Of a DNA stretch of 28,292 bases, positions 7,720 through 15,724 are shown piece by piece. The stretch lies in the NCBI GenBank assembly GCA_030372335.1, contig JAUDCW010000024.1; one strand, written 5' to 3'. Position numbers and translations under genes: made by a program. Origin of the DNA: JALCOL01 sp022649665. Lineage in GTDB: Bacteria > Bacillota > Bacilli > Lactobacillales > Enterococcaceae. How positions within the stretch are numbered: the first letter of the stretch is position 1; each line of letters starts with the position of its first letter. Below the pieces are notes generated by a model. It was given only the letters and a program-made list of their open reading frames with translations. It ran no database searches and was not told where the DNA came from.

Positions 7720-8788
7720 ATTTATTTTTTACTGTGCTGCGTTTCGCAGTGCTGAAGATCATTTTCGGTGCGACAGGGATCGTATTTGCCATTTTTTCAA
7801 GCAAACGGATCATCTGGCAAGTAAAACCGTATTCATTGTCGTACCATGCAACGGTTTTGACCAGCTGTGCATCAGGTGTTTGCGTGACGGTCGTAAGCGT
7901 CGGGTCAAAGATCGAGCCGTAAGTCGTACCGACGATGTCTTTAGAGACGATCTCGCGCGCATCGTAGCCGAAAGAAGGATTGTTTGCCGTATAGCGTTTC
8001 ATGGTTTGATTGACTTCGTCAGCGGTGACGCTCTTTTCAACGATCGAAACGAGTTCGGTGAGCGAGCCGCACGGGACAGGGACACGCTGGGCATGACCCG
8101 TCAATTTTCCTTTCAGCTCTGGAAGAACCAAGCCGATCGCTTTGGCAGCGCCGGTCGAGTGCGGAATGATATTTTCAGCGGCGGAACGCGCAGCGCGCAC
8201 GTTATAGCCTTTAGTGCTGCCATCCAGCAGATTTTGCGAAGCGGTATAAGCGTGGATCGTCGTCATCGTTCCCGCTTTGATTTTGAATTCCTTGTTTAAA
8301 GCATTTGCCATAGGAGCCAAGCAATTTGTCGTGCAGGAACCAGCAGAAATGATCCGATCACTGTCATTCAGCAAGTGGTCGTTGACGCCGTAAACGATCG
8401 TTTTCATTTGTCCGGCCGGTGCTGAAATAATGACTTTCTTTGCACCGGCATCCAGATGCGCTTGCGCTTTTTCCATCGAAGTATAAGCACCGGTACATTC
8501 TAAAACGATATCGACGCCCGCTTTATCTACCCAATCAAGCTTTGAGGCGTCGCGTTCAGAAAAGATCTTGACTTCCCGGCCGTTGACGATCAATGCGTCG
8601 GCAGCTGCTTTGATTTCTGCATCAAAACGGCCTTGACCAGAATCAAATTGCAAGAGATGTGCTAAAAAGGCGGGCTTCGCGCGATTATTGATCGCAACAA
8701 CTTCCAGATCGCTGCTGATTTCTTCGATTCTACGGAATGCGAGCCGCCCGATACGCCCAAAACCATTGATACCAACCTTAACCGTCAT
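7718..8788 (-). CDS. gap: Glyceraldehyde-3-phosphate dehydrogenase (type I)
   Basis: This 356-residue cytosolic enzyme oxidises glyceraldehyde-3-phosphate to 1,3-bisphosphoglycerate in glycolysis. The Rossmann motif is GINGFGRIGR (6-15). The catalytic Cys152 lies in SAGSCTTNC and His179 in TTIHAYT. The start MTVKVG is set by AGGAGG 9 nt upstream of ATG; an upstream in-frame extension lacks family similarity. Two points are odd. The usual NAD-selecting aspartate after the second strand is Asn35 (AINNRAKP), and about 20 residues follow the normal end near EYGFTCQM. The gene stands alone rather than in a gap-pgk-tpi operon. NADP use is possible but unproven. Confidence 0.93.
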   Translation of the reverse strand: MTVKVGINGFGRIGRLAFRRIEEISSDLEVVAINNRAKPAFLAHLLQFDSGQGRFDAEIKAAADALIVNGREVKIFSERDASKLDWVDKAGVDIVLECTGAYTSMEKAQAHLDAGAKKVIISAPAGQMKTIVYGVNDHLLNDSDRIISAGSCTTNCLAPMANALNKEFKIKAGTMTTIHAYTASQNLLDGSTKGYNVRAARSAAENIIPHSTGAAKAIGLVLPELKGKLTGHAQRVPVPCGSLTELVSIVEKSVTADEVNQTMKRYTANNPSFGYDAREIVSKDIVGTTYGSIFDPTLTTVTQTPDAQLVKTVAWYDNEYGFTCQMIRLLEKMANTIPVAPKMIFSTAKRSTVKNK

Positions 8789-8815
8789 TAAATAATTCCT
8801 CCTAAGATATTTATT

Positions 8816-8834
8816 TGGGATGAAAATAGTCCCA
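8816..8834 (-). other. Stem-loop in the gap mRNA leader
   Basis: TGGGA and TCCCA arms enclose a 9-nt loop, lying between the predicted transcription start and the ribosome binding site. It could protect the 5' end of the mRNA. The stem is only 5 bp. Confidence 0.35.
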
Positions 8835-8849
8835 AAAGACTGTATATCT

Positions 8850-8878
8850 AGTGTACTGGGAAAGAGAAACGATTTCAA
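8850..8878 (-). promoter_or_regulatory. Promoter of gap with a cre-like dyad at the -35
   Basis: On the minus strand TTGAAA (8878-8873) and TACACT (8855-8850) are 17 bases apart. The -35 overlaps TGAAATCGTTTC (with arms GAAA and TTTC around TCG), which resembles the left part of a CcpA catabolite-response element but departs from the consensus at its right end. Confidence 0.6.
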
Positions 8879-9087
8879 TAGCAAAACTAATTTTTGTGAA
8901 AAATACTATAATTATTTTGTGATACAGCTATACCTATTTGCCTAAATGCGTTTTAATACACATTATTTCAGAGTATCATTTTTTCGTTTAAGATCGGTTA
9001 AAAATTTCACAAAGTTTATAAAATAAGGAGGGAAAGTGAATATTTTTTATAAGCAGTTAAATGAGAATAAAATTCGTCAACGAGGAC

Positions 9088-9125
9088 AAAAAAAGTCCCG
9101 TGTCATTTTATTTGGACACGGGAGC
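9088..9125 (-). terminator. Terminator of mvaE
   Basis: On the minus strand, TCCCGTGTC (9123-9115) pairs with GACACGGGA (9104-9096), followed by seven T residues. It starts 5 nt after the mvaE stop codon. Confidence 0.88.
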
Positions 9126-9129
9126 TTGT

Positions 9130-11562
9130 TTATTTGCGGGAGAGTTGTGCTAAAATCGTTTTTGCTGCGGCCAGATCCATCCGCGGCAATTTTTGGAGTG
9201 CTTGAGCGACCCGCGGGATATCATTTCCGCCAGCGCCGGCAGAAATCGCCAGCGAGCGTGCTTGAAGGGTCATATGGCCTTTTTGGATTCCTTCACTGAC
9301 GAGTGCTTTTAATGCCGCTAAGTTTTGTGCCAAGCCGACTGCTGTCAATATTTCAGCGAGATCGGTGCTTTTTTTGACCTCCAGGATCTTGAGCGCCAGT
9401 TGGGCTTTCGGCAGGACACGCGTCGCGCCGCCGACGATCCCGATGGGCAGCGGGAGTGTTAAACGGCCGTACAAATACTCGCCATCCATTTCCCAATCGC
9501 TCAGCCCTTCACAACGACCATTCCTGTTGGCATAGGCGCTGCAAGAAGCTTCAACGGCGCGGACATCATTGCCGGTTGCCAGTACGACCGCGTCGATTCC
9601 GTTCATAATGCCTTTATTATGAGTTGCTGCGCGAAAAGGATCGAGTTTAGCAAATTTTGCCGCGGCGACGATTTTTTGGGCGACGTATTTGCCCGAAAAG
9701 CCGGGTCGTGCCAGCGCTTTGAACGGGATCTTTGCTTCCGCGCGACTGCACGCACGCAGCGGGAAGTTGCTCAAAATGCTGAAGAGGATCTCTTGGTCCG
9801 GGAAGAGGACGCGGAGTTTAGCCGCCAGCCCTTCCAAGAGCGAATTGATCAGATTGGCGCCCATCGCATCCAGCGTATCGACAAACACATCAAGCGAAAT
9901 GAATCCTTCGTCCGGGAACGACCGGATCTGGAAATCGCGGATCCCGCCGCCGCGTGCATAAAGCGATGGGTGAATTTCTTCGCCGGCTGCGCTCAGCTGC
10001 GGAAATGTTTGCGTGAGGGCCGTTTTTAGTGCTTCGGGATCGGCGACTTGGCGGAAAACGATCTGTCCTTGCATTTGATGGGACAAAGTCGTTGTGACAA
10101 ATCCGCCGCCGCTTTTGATCAGTTTAGCCCCGTGACTGCTGGCTGCGATCACGGATGGTTCTTCGGTGGCGTACGGAATCAGTTTCTCGGTTTGATTGAT
10201 CAGATAATTTTGCGCGACTCCAAAGGGAACTTCGAACGTCGTCAGAGCATTTTCCGTCAAATGGTCGAAGATTTCTTCCTCTAGACCACTTTGCTGCAAC
10301 ATGCGGCGTTCGTCTGTTGAAAGCTGCAAGGCATCACTGACGCTTTGGCGCCGCTCGTCAAGCGTCAGCCGGTAGAGCGGTTTTTCAGGGCGTGCTTTGC
10401 CGCGGCGCAGCAGCATCGCAAGCCCCATCCCGCCGCCGACACAAAGCGATGCGATCCCGAGATCTTTCTTTTCCTGCTGCAGCTCAGAGATCAAGGTGGT
10501 CAAAAGGCGAGCGCCGGTCGCGCCGATCGGATGGCCGATTGCGATCGCGCCGCCGTAAATATTTATTTTATCCGGAGCAAGGGCAAGCGTCTTTTCAACA
10601 ACAAGCGAAGTGGAAGCAAAAGCTTCGTTGATTTCAAACAAATCAACGTCTTTCAAGTCGAGCTTGGTTTTTTCGGCGAGAGCTTCGATCGCGCGGATCG
10701 GCGAGATTCCCATTCTTTGCGGATCAATACCGATTTCCGCATAATCTTCCAAAATCGCTAAGTAGGGAAGCTGCCGAGCATCTGCATAGCTTTTCGACGC
10801 CAGTATAAGCATTGAAGCTCCGTCGTTCAAGGTGGAGCAGTTGCCGGCTGTGACTTTGCCGTCAGGCAGAAAGACCGGCGTGAGCTGTGCAAGTTTTTCA
10901 AGCGAAGTATCTTTGCGGATCCCTTCGTCTTCTGCTAAAACGAGCGTGCCGTCAGAAGCGGCGACTGGAACGATCTCGCGCGTGAATTTGCCGCTTTTCT
11001 GGGCTGCGGCTGCTTTCTGCTGCGACTGCAGCGAAAATTCATCTTGGGCGCTGCGCGAAACGGCGAATTCGGCAGCGATTTTTTCGGCAGTATGGCCCAT
11101 ATGTACTTGCGAGAACACATCGGTCAAGCCGTCGACGATCAAACTGGATTCGGCTTCTGCCCATGCTTCATTTTGATAATCGTATTTAGCGATCTTGGGT
11201 GCTTGCGACATATTTTCCGTCCCGCCGGCGATCACGACCTCCGCTTCATTCAAGCGGATCTGCTGGGCAGCGTAGAGGACTGCTTTCATGCTGGAGCCAC
11301 AGACTTCGTTGATCGTCGTTGCCGGTGCCGCATAGGGAATGCCGGTGCGGATCGCGATCTGCCGTGCGATATTTTGACCGTTGCCGGCAGAAAGGACATT
11401 GCCGATGATGACTTGCTGGATTTCGTTAGGAGAGATATTTGCCTCCTGGATGGCCCCTTTTGCGGCGCAAACCCCCAGTTCGGCTGCTGTCGTCGCCGCG
11501 AGCTTGCCGCGGTATTTGCCGATCGGCGTTCGCCGGGCGCCTAAAATAACAACCTTTTCCAA
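9130..11562 (-). CDS. mvaE: Bifunctional acetyl-CoA acetyltransferase / HMG-CoA reductase (MvaE)
   Basis: This 810-residue fusion catalyses the first and third steps of the mevalonate pathway: acetoacetyl-CoA formation and reduction of HMG-CoA to mevalonate for isoprenoid and undecaprenyl synthesis. Residues 1 to about 385 are a thiolase with Cys88 in NEVCGSS, GHPIGATGA and the late CVGGGMG. Residues from about 400 are a class II HMG-CoA reductase with ENALTTFEVPFGVA, DAMGAN, THNKGIMNG, GNDVRAVEA and the C-terminal GHM with His763. The length matches the enterococcal fused enzyme (about 800). The start is TTG at 11562, preceded by GGAGGTG (11574-11568); this gives the family N-terminus MEKVVILGARRTPIG. 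The gene is divergent from mvaS. Confidence 0.95.
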   Translation of the reverse strand: MEKVVILGARRTPIGKYRGKLAATTAAELGVCAAKGAIQEANISPNEIQQVIIGNVLSAGNGQNIARQIAIRTGIPYAAPATTINEVCGSSMKAVLYAAQQIRLNEAEVVIAGGTENMSQAPKIAKYDYQNEAWAEAESSLIVDGLTDVFSQVHMGHTAEKIAAEFAVSRSAQDEFSLQSQQKAAAAQKSGKFTREIVPVAASDGTLVLAEDEGIRKDTSLEKLAQLTPVFLPDGKVTAGNCSTLNDGASMLILASKSYADARQLPYLAILEDYAEIGIDPQRMGISPIRAIEALAEKTKLDLKDVDLFEINEAFASTSLVVEKTLALAPDKINIYGGAIAIGHPIGATGARLLTTLISELQQEKKDLGIASLCVGGGMGLAMLLRRGKARPEKPLYRLTLDERRQSVSDALQLSTDERRMLQQSGLEEEIFDHLTENALTTFEVPFGVAQNYLINQTEKLIPYATEEPSVIAASSHGAKLIKSGGGFVTTTLSHQMQGQIVFRQVADPEALKTALTQTFPQLSAAGEEIHPSLYARGGGIRDFQIRSFPDEGFISLDVFVDTLDAMGANLINSLLEGLAAKLRVLFPDQEILFSILSNFPLRACSRAEAKIPFKALARPGFSGKYVAQKIVAAAKFAKLDPFRAATHNKGIMNGIDAVVLATGNDVRAVEASCSAYANRNGRCEGLSDWEMDGEYLYGRLTLPLPIGIVGGATRVLPKAQLALKILEVKKSTDLAEILTAVGLAQNLAALKALVSEGIQKGHMTLQARSLAISAGAGGNDIPRVAQALQKLPRMDLAAAKTILAQLSRK

Positions 11563-11617
11563 AGTAACACCTCCGAATAACACTATATCATTTTTTGCTA
11601 AAACAGAGAATCGTTTC

Positions 11618-11633
11618 TTGTTTTTCGAAACAA
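11618..11633. promoter_or_regulatory. Inverted repeat in the mvaE-mvaS divergent promoter region
   Basis: TTGTTT and AAACAA arms surround TTCG, midway between the two divergent starts. It could be a regulator site shared by both genes, but AT-rich sequence makes such dyads fairly common. Confidence 0.25.
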
Positions 11634-11665
11634 AATCAAGAAAAATTTAAATGAGCCGCTGAAAA

Positions 11666-11694
11666 TAGGCAAAAAAGGGAATGCGTGGTATGAT
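11666..11694 (+). promoter_or_regulatory. Probable promoter of mvaS (extended -10)
   Basis: TGGTATGAT (an extended -10, with TATGAT at 11689-11694) lies 35 bases before the mvaS start. The -35 candidate TAGGCA at 11666-11671 is weak. Confidence 0.45.
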
Positions 11695-11729
11695 TATTAG
11701 GGCAAATTTCAGCATAAAGGGGAAAAGAT

Positions 11730-12881
11730 ATGAGCATCGGCATCGATAAGATCGCTTTTTATGTACCGCAATATTATATCGATATGGCAGACCTGGCAGC
11801 AGCCAGAAATGTCGATCCAAACAAGTATCTGATCGGGATCGGGCAAAAAAAAATGGCGGTTCTGCCGGCGACCCAAGACATCGTGACGTTCGGCGCAAAT
11901 GCGGCCGCAAAAATTTTGACGGCTGAAGACCGCGAAAAGATCGATCTGGTGATCGTCGGGACTGAAAGCAGTCACGATTTCTCAAAATCAGCGGCGGTGG
12001 TGATCCATGATTTACTCAAGATCCAGCCGTTTGCACGCTGCTACGAGGTCAAACAGGCTTGTTACGGCGGGACGGCGGCACTTCAACAGGCAAAAGACTA
12101 TCTTCAGACGCATCCAGGACGAAAAGCGCTTGTCATTGCGAGTGACATCGCGAAATATGGTCTGGATACAGCCGGGGAACCGACGCAGGGCGCTGGTGCG
12201 GTCGCGATGCTCGTTGCAGAAGATCCGCAAATCTTGGCGCTGAATGACGATAACCGCTTTTATTCAAAAGATATTTATGATTTTTGGCGGCCGGCCGGCG
12301 AAAAATTTCCGCTGGTAGACGGCAAACTTTCCAACGAAACCTATAAACAAGTCTTTCAGATCCTTTGGAAAAGTTATCGCGAGACTTCACAAACACCGCC
12401 TAGCGAGATCACGGCGCTTTTATTCCATATCCCGTATACAAAAATGGGGAAAAAGGCGCTGGAAACGATCATCGATACGGTCGATGAAGCAACAGGAGAT
12501 CGCTGGCGCAAAAACTATCAAGCCAGCATTCAGTATAATCAGGAAGTCGGCAACTTATATACCGGCTCGCTCTATTTGAGTCTGCTTTCCTTTTTGGAAA
12601 AGAGCGCGACGCTCAAAGGCGGCGAGAAGCTCGTGCTATTCAGCTATGGTTCCGGGGCGGAAGGCGAGATTTTTTCCGGCACGATCCAAGCGGGTTTTCG
12701 CGATGCGCTTGATGAAGCCTTTCATCAAAGAATGCTCGACAGCCGTCAAGCTCTTTCAGTGGCCGACTATGAAAAAATGTTCACTGAAGAGCTGGCAGCA
12801 GGCCGGCACTATCATGATCCGGCAGACTACAGTATTGCTTATGAACAAGACGGGATCCGTCATTACCAGCTGCAGCAATAA
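11730..12881 (+). CDS. mvaS: Hydroxymethylglutaryl-CoA synthase (MvaS)
   Basis: This 383-residue cytosolic enzyme condenses acetyl-CoA with acetoacetyl-CoA to HMG-CoA, the second mevalonate step, between the two activities of MvaE. The catalytic triad falls at the positions known for bacterial HMG-CoA synthases: Glu79 in GTESSHD, Cys111 in KQACYGG and His233 in LFHIPYTK. The late FSYGSGAEGE motif is also present. Length matches the enterococcal enzyme. An AAAGGGGAAAAG ribosome binding site precedes ATG. Divergence from mvaE, with about 165 bp between them, gives paired expression of the upper pathway. Confidence 0.96.
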   Translation: MSIGIDKIAFYVPQYYIDMADLAAARNVDPNKYLIGIGQKKMAVLPATQDIVTFGANAAAKILTAEDREKIDLVIVGTESSHDFSKSAAVVIHDLLKIQPFARCYEVKQACYGGTAALQQAKDYLQTHPGRKALVIASDIAKYGLDTAGEPTQGAGAVAMLVAEDPQILALNDDNRFYSKDIYDFWRPAGEKFPLVDGKLSNETYKQVFQILWKSYRETSQTPPSEITALLFHIPYTKMGKKALETIIDTVDEATGDRWRKNYQASIQYNQEVGNLYTGSLYLSLLSFLEKSATLKGGEKLVLFSYGSGAEGEIFSGTIQAGFRDALDEAFHQRMLDSRQALSVADYEKMFTEELAAGRHYHDPADYSIAYEQDGIRHYQLQQ

Positions 12882-12939
12882 AAAAGGGTGTGCTTAAAAG
12901 GAAAGCTGATTCAGCGTTCCTTTTAAGCGCCCCATTTTT
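12880..12939. terminator. Bidirectional terminator between mvaS and the 144-residue protein gene
   Basis: GCTTAAAAGGAA (12892-12903) pairs perfectly with TTCCTTTTAAGC (12917-12928), and GGG/CCC extends the stem. T-runs flank it on both strands, serving the two convergent genes. Confidence 0.9.
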
Positions 12940-13373
12940 CATTCGGCTTGTTCAAACAGATGCTGGAACTCGCCTTCGCGATGCAAAAATAAGATATTCA
13001 GACTATCCGGCTGCAGGGTTTTTACAAGATCGGACGGCAGCCACTTGCTTTTGCGTCCTTTGGAAAGCGGAAGATCATCCATTTTGCGGTGAGCAGCTTC
13101 TGTCAGTGTCTCGAGCGGTGTCATTTTATATAGGAACAGAAGCTCATGATATTTTTGTTCGTCATCGCCGAAACGTTCGACCAGACCGACAAATTTTTCC
13201 GGGAATACTTTCAATTTGAAATCTTCCCAAAACGCACGAACGAGGACCTGATCGCTGCGTTCGCCGAAGCCGACCGGGGCAGCTAAAAAGCTTTCCTGAC
13301 CGCCTTTGCCGACCGTTGTCAGTGTTTCTCCTTGATCTTCGATATAACCGTATGAAGTCAGCAGCAATTTCAT
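12939..13373 (-). CDS. Protein of unknown function, 144 residues
   Basis: I do not recognise this family. The protein starts MKLLLTSYGYIE, has no signal peptide or membrane helix, and is rich in charged residues. Visible stretches include GKGGQESFLAAPVGFG near the N-terminus and KWLPSDLVKTLQPDSLN near the C-terminus. The start is well set: AAGGAGGA lies 7 nt upstream of ATG, and a promoter (TTGCAT, 17 bp, TACAAT) precedes it. A longer frame upstream runs antisense through the TauE gene and is not credible. It is monocistronic and divergent from the TauE/DUF1634 pair, so co-regulation with that pair is possible but not shown. Confidence 0.75.
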   Translation of the reverse strand: MKLLLTSYGYIEDQGETLTTVGKGGQESFLAAPVGFGERSDQVLVRAFWEDFKLKVFPEKFVGLVERFGDDEQKYHELLFLYKMTPLETLTEAAHRKMDDLPLSKGRKSKWLPSDLVKTLQPDSLNILFLHREGEFQHLFEQAE

Positions 13374-13413
13374 ATATTTTTCCTCCTTGGTGAAACAAGT
13401 GCCTTTAGTGATC

Positions 13414-13442
13414 ATTGTAGCGGACAATATTTGAATATGCAA
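13414..13442 (-). promoter_or_regulatory. Promoter of the 144-residue protein gene
   Basis: On the minus strand TTGCAT (13442-13437) and TACAAT (13419-13414) are 17 bases apart, about 41 bases before the start codon. Confidence 0.55.
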
Positions 13443-13464
13443 AAATTTGAAAGGAGCAGGCGGG

Positions 13465-14307
13465 ATGGATCCAGCTTTAATGATGGGAATGTACTTGGTG
13501 ATCGGACTTTTCGCTGGCGGACTGGGAGCGATTTTAGGGATCGGCGGCGGGATCATCATTACCCCTTTTTTAACTCTTGCAGCCGGCGTCGACATCAAGT
13601 ATGCGATCGGGGCGAGTATCATTTCTGTGATCGCTACTTCGAGCGGAGCAAGCATCGCTTACTTGAAAGATGAGCTGCTGAATCTGCGGGTCGCGATGTT
13701 TTTAGAAATCGCGACGACGCTGGGAGCGATCTCAGGAGCCTTGCTGACCGGGGTGTTTGCGCCAAATCTGCTGTATATTTTCTTCGGCGGGCTGTTGCTT
13801 TTTTCCGCTTATAATATGCTGAAAAAAATCGTTCATGTTGATAAAAGTTCCCTCTACACTGGTGAGATGACGCCGATGATCAAAAAATTGGGCTTTTACG
13901 GCGAATACTTTGATAAACAGACCGGCAAAACGGTCCGCTATCATCTGAAAAACCTGCCGGGCGGCGCCGCCATGATGTACGGCGCAGGGATCGCCAGCGG
14001 GCTTTTGGGGATCGGCTCAGGCGCATTCAAAGTGATCGCGATCGATACGATCATGAAAATGCCGCTGAAGCCGTCGAGTGCCACCAGCAATTTGATGATG
14101 GGCGTCACGGCGGCGGCCAGTGCGATGATCTATTTTTTCAACGGGGCGATCCAGCCGGTGATCGCAGGACCGCTCGCGATCGGGGTCTTGTGTGGGGCAA
14201 CGATCGGAACACGGATCATGCAGCGTTTGCCTTCCCGCGGGATCCGGATGATTTTTGTGCCGATCTTGATCTATTTGGGAATCGAAATGATCCGAAAGGG
14301 TGTCTGA
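13465..14307 (+). CDS. TauE/SafE-family membrane permease
   Basis: This 280-residue polytopic membrane protein has about eight hydrophobic helices. It carries the two family hallmark glycine-rich loops: GAILGIGGGIII near residue 21 and SGLLGIGSGAFKV in the second half. TauE/SafE proteins export sulfite, sulfoacetate or other organic anions; the substrate here is not determinable. A TTG at 13447 is in frame upstream, but AAAGGAG (13450-13456) lies 8 nt before ATG 13465, which is therefore preferred. The next gene starts 1 nt after this stop and encodes the partner commonly found beside this family. Confidence 0.88.
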   Translation: MDPALMMGMYLVIGLFAGGLGAILGIGGGIIITPFLTLAAGVDIKYAIGASIISVIATSSGASIAYLKDELLNLRVAMFLEIATTLGAISGALLTGVFAPNLLYIFFGGLLLFSAYNMLKKIVHVDKSSLYTGEMTPMIKKLGFYGEYFDKQTGKTVRYHLKNLPGGAAMMYGAGIASGLLGIGSGAFKVIAIDTIMKMPLKPSSATSNLMMGVTAAASAMIYFFNGAIQPVIAGPLAIGVLCGATIGTRIMQRLPSRGIRMIFVPILIYLGIEMIRKGV

Positions 14308-14308
14308 A

Positions 14309-14674
14309 ATGAATGAACAAAAGACAAAAGCAGATCAAAAAGAACTCCATGACATTGAAAAGATCATCGGTCAGATCCTTTTGATCGGGACGGTCATTTC
14401 AGCGGCCGTGATCCTGGCGGGGGTCTTATGGGCTTTCTTTTCGGGGAATCAAGAAGTGTTTCCGTTCGCGATCGAAAAGTCGCTGGCTTTCTTTAGCCGG
14501 CTGACACCGGATAAATTGATCATGATCGGCTTGTTTCTTTTGATTTTAACGCCGGTATTGCGGGTCGCCGCATCCGTCTTTTCTTTTCTCAAAGAAAAAG
14601 ATTATTTATATACTTGGATCACGCTGCTCGTTCTTTTTATCTTGCTCCTCAGCGTCTTTTTTGAAATCAGATAA
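14309..14674 (+). CDS. DUF1634 membrane protein, partner of the TauE-like permease
   Basis: This 121-residue protein has a charged N-terminus (about 20 residues) and three hydrophobic helices. The pattern EKIIGQILLIGTVISAAVI at the first helix fits the DUF1634 family, which is often encoded next to TauE/SafE permeases. The function is unknown; it is presumably an accessory subunit or regulator of that permease. The in-frame GTG at 14300 overlaps the permease's last codons. ATG at 14309, 8 nt after AAAGGG, is preferred. Confidence 0.75.
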   Translation: MNEQKTKADQKELHDIEKIIGQILLIGTVISAAVILAGVLWAFFSGNQEVFPFAIEKSLAFFSRLTPDKLIMIGLFLLILTPVLRVAASVFSFLKEKDYLYTWITLLVLFILLLSVFFEIR

Positions 14675-14693
14675 GTATAATAAATGCATAAAA

Positions 14694-14753
14694 AAAGAAC
14701 GATATTAACCTTTTTTTTGCAAAAAAACGAACATTCTATATGGAAAGAACGAT
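14694..14753 (+). repeat. Two direct copies of AAAGAACGAT, 50 bp apart
   Basis: Identical 10-mers start at 14694 and 14744, exactly 50 bases apart (close to five helical turns), just upstream of the amino acid transporter promoter. They may be binding sites for a regulator of that operon. Confidence 0.35.
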
Positions 14754-14759
14754 TTTTTC

Positions 14760-14787
14760 TTGCATATTACTGAAAAAATGATACGAT
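14760..14787 (+). promoter_or_regulatory. Probable promoter of the amino acid ABC transporter operon
   Basis: TTGCAT at 14760-14765 and TACGAT at 14782-14787 are 16 bases apart. An overlapping GATAAT at 14785-14790 is an alternative -10. Confidence 0.5.
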
Positions 14788-14840
14788 AATTCTATACAAA
14801 AAATGTAAAAAACATGAATAATTATTAAGGGGAGAATGAT

Positions 14841-15710
14841 ATGAAAAAGAAGATTTTTGGAACGATTTTGGCAGTAGGTTTGCTTGTTTCGCTTGCAGCA
14901 TGCGGCAGTTCAAAAGAAAGCAGTACGGCGAAAAGCTCGGCAGCGACTTCGCAAAAAGCTGACAACACGAAAAAATTAGCAGCGATCAAAGAAAAGAAAG
15001 AAATCGTCATGGGAACCTCAGCCGATTTTGCACCTTTTGAGTTTCCGCAAATGAACGGCGGCAAAGAACAGATCGTCGGCGTTGATGTCGACATCGCCCA
15101 AGCGATCGCTGATGATCTCGGGGTGACACTCAAAGTGATGAACTTGAGTTTTGACAATCTGCTGCCAAGTTTGCAGCAAGGCAAGCTGGACATGGTCCTC
15201 TCAGGGGTCTCAGCAACGAAAGAACGCAAGAAAAATGTTGACTTCTCAGAAGCATATTTCACGCCGAAACAACAAATCGTCATTCAAAAAGACAAGCTCA
15301 GCGAATATAAATCCGTTGCAGATTTTAAAGGCAAAAAAATTGGCGCACAAAAAGGTTCGATCCAAGAAGACGTTGCCAAAGATCAAATCAAAGGCGCACA
15401 AGTTTCTTCCTTGCCGAAAGTAACGACGATGCTGATGGAAATCAAACAGGGAACACTGGACGGGATGGTTTTGGAATCAGCGATCGCGCAATCTTATGTC
15501 GCGCAAAATGCCGATCTGGCGATCGCCGACGTTACTTTGAAATCTTCCGATGATGAAGCTTATGCGGTTGCCTTGCCGAAAAACTCCGGTGAACTCGTAA
15601 CGGAAGTCAATAAAGTCGTTAAAAAATTGCAAGATGAAGGAAAAATCGATGAATTTATGACAAAGAACACCGATCTTGCTGAAAAAACCGCGGACAGCGC
15701 GAATAAATAA
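14841..15710 (+). CDS. Polar amino acid ABC transporter substrate-binding lipoprotein
   Basis: This 289-residue lipoprotein captures a polar amino acid outside the cell and passes it to the permease encoded next. A signal peptide ends in the lipobox LAAC (Cys21) and is followed by a Ser/Lys-rich linker. The domain is a family 3 solute-binding fold, with IVMGTSADFAPFEF and GVDVDIAQAIADDLG typical of the family, then LQQGKLDMVLSGVS. The exact substrate (glutamine, glutamate, arginine, histidine or others) cannot be read from the sequence. AAGGGGAG precedes ATG. It is the first gene of a three-gene operon. Confidence 0.92.
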   Translation: MKKKIFGTILAVGLLVSLAACGSSKESSTAKSSAATSQKADNTKKLAAIKEKKEIVMGTSADFAPFEFPQMNGGKEQIVGVDVDIAQAIADDLGVTLKVMNLSFDNLLPSLQQGKLDMVLSGVSATKERKKNVDFSEAYFTPKQQIVIQKDKLSEYKSVADFKGKKIGAQKGSIQEDVAKDQIKGAQVSSLPKVTTMLMEIKQGTLDGMVLESAIAQSYVAQNADLAIADVTLKSSDDEAYAVALPKNSGELVTEVNKVVKKLQDEGKIDEFMTKNTDLAEKTADSANK

Positions 15711-15724
15711 AGGAGCGAATCTCT

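Noticed and set aside
7679..8299. Plus-strand open frame of 206 codons over the gap gene
   Set aside because: It starts inside the eamA/gap terminator and is antisense to an obvious GAPDH.
8894..8922. Two TTGTGA hexamers suggesting Rex binding upstream of gap
   Set aside because: They are direct, not inverted, and lack the TCACAA partner at the right spacing. They also lie upstream of the assigned gap promoter. Not enough to call a Rex site.
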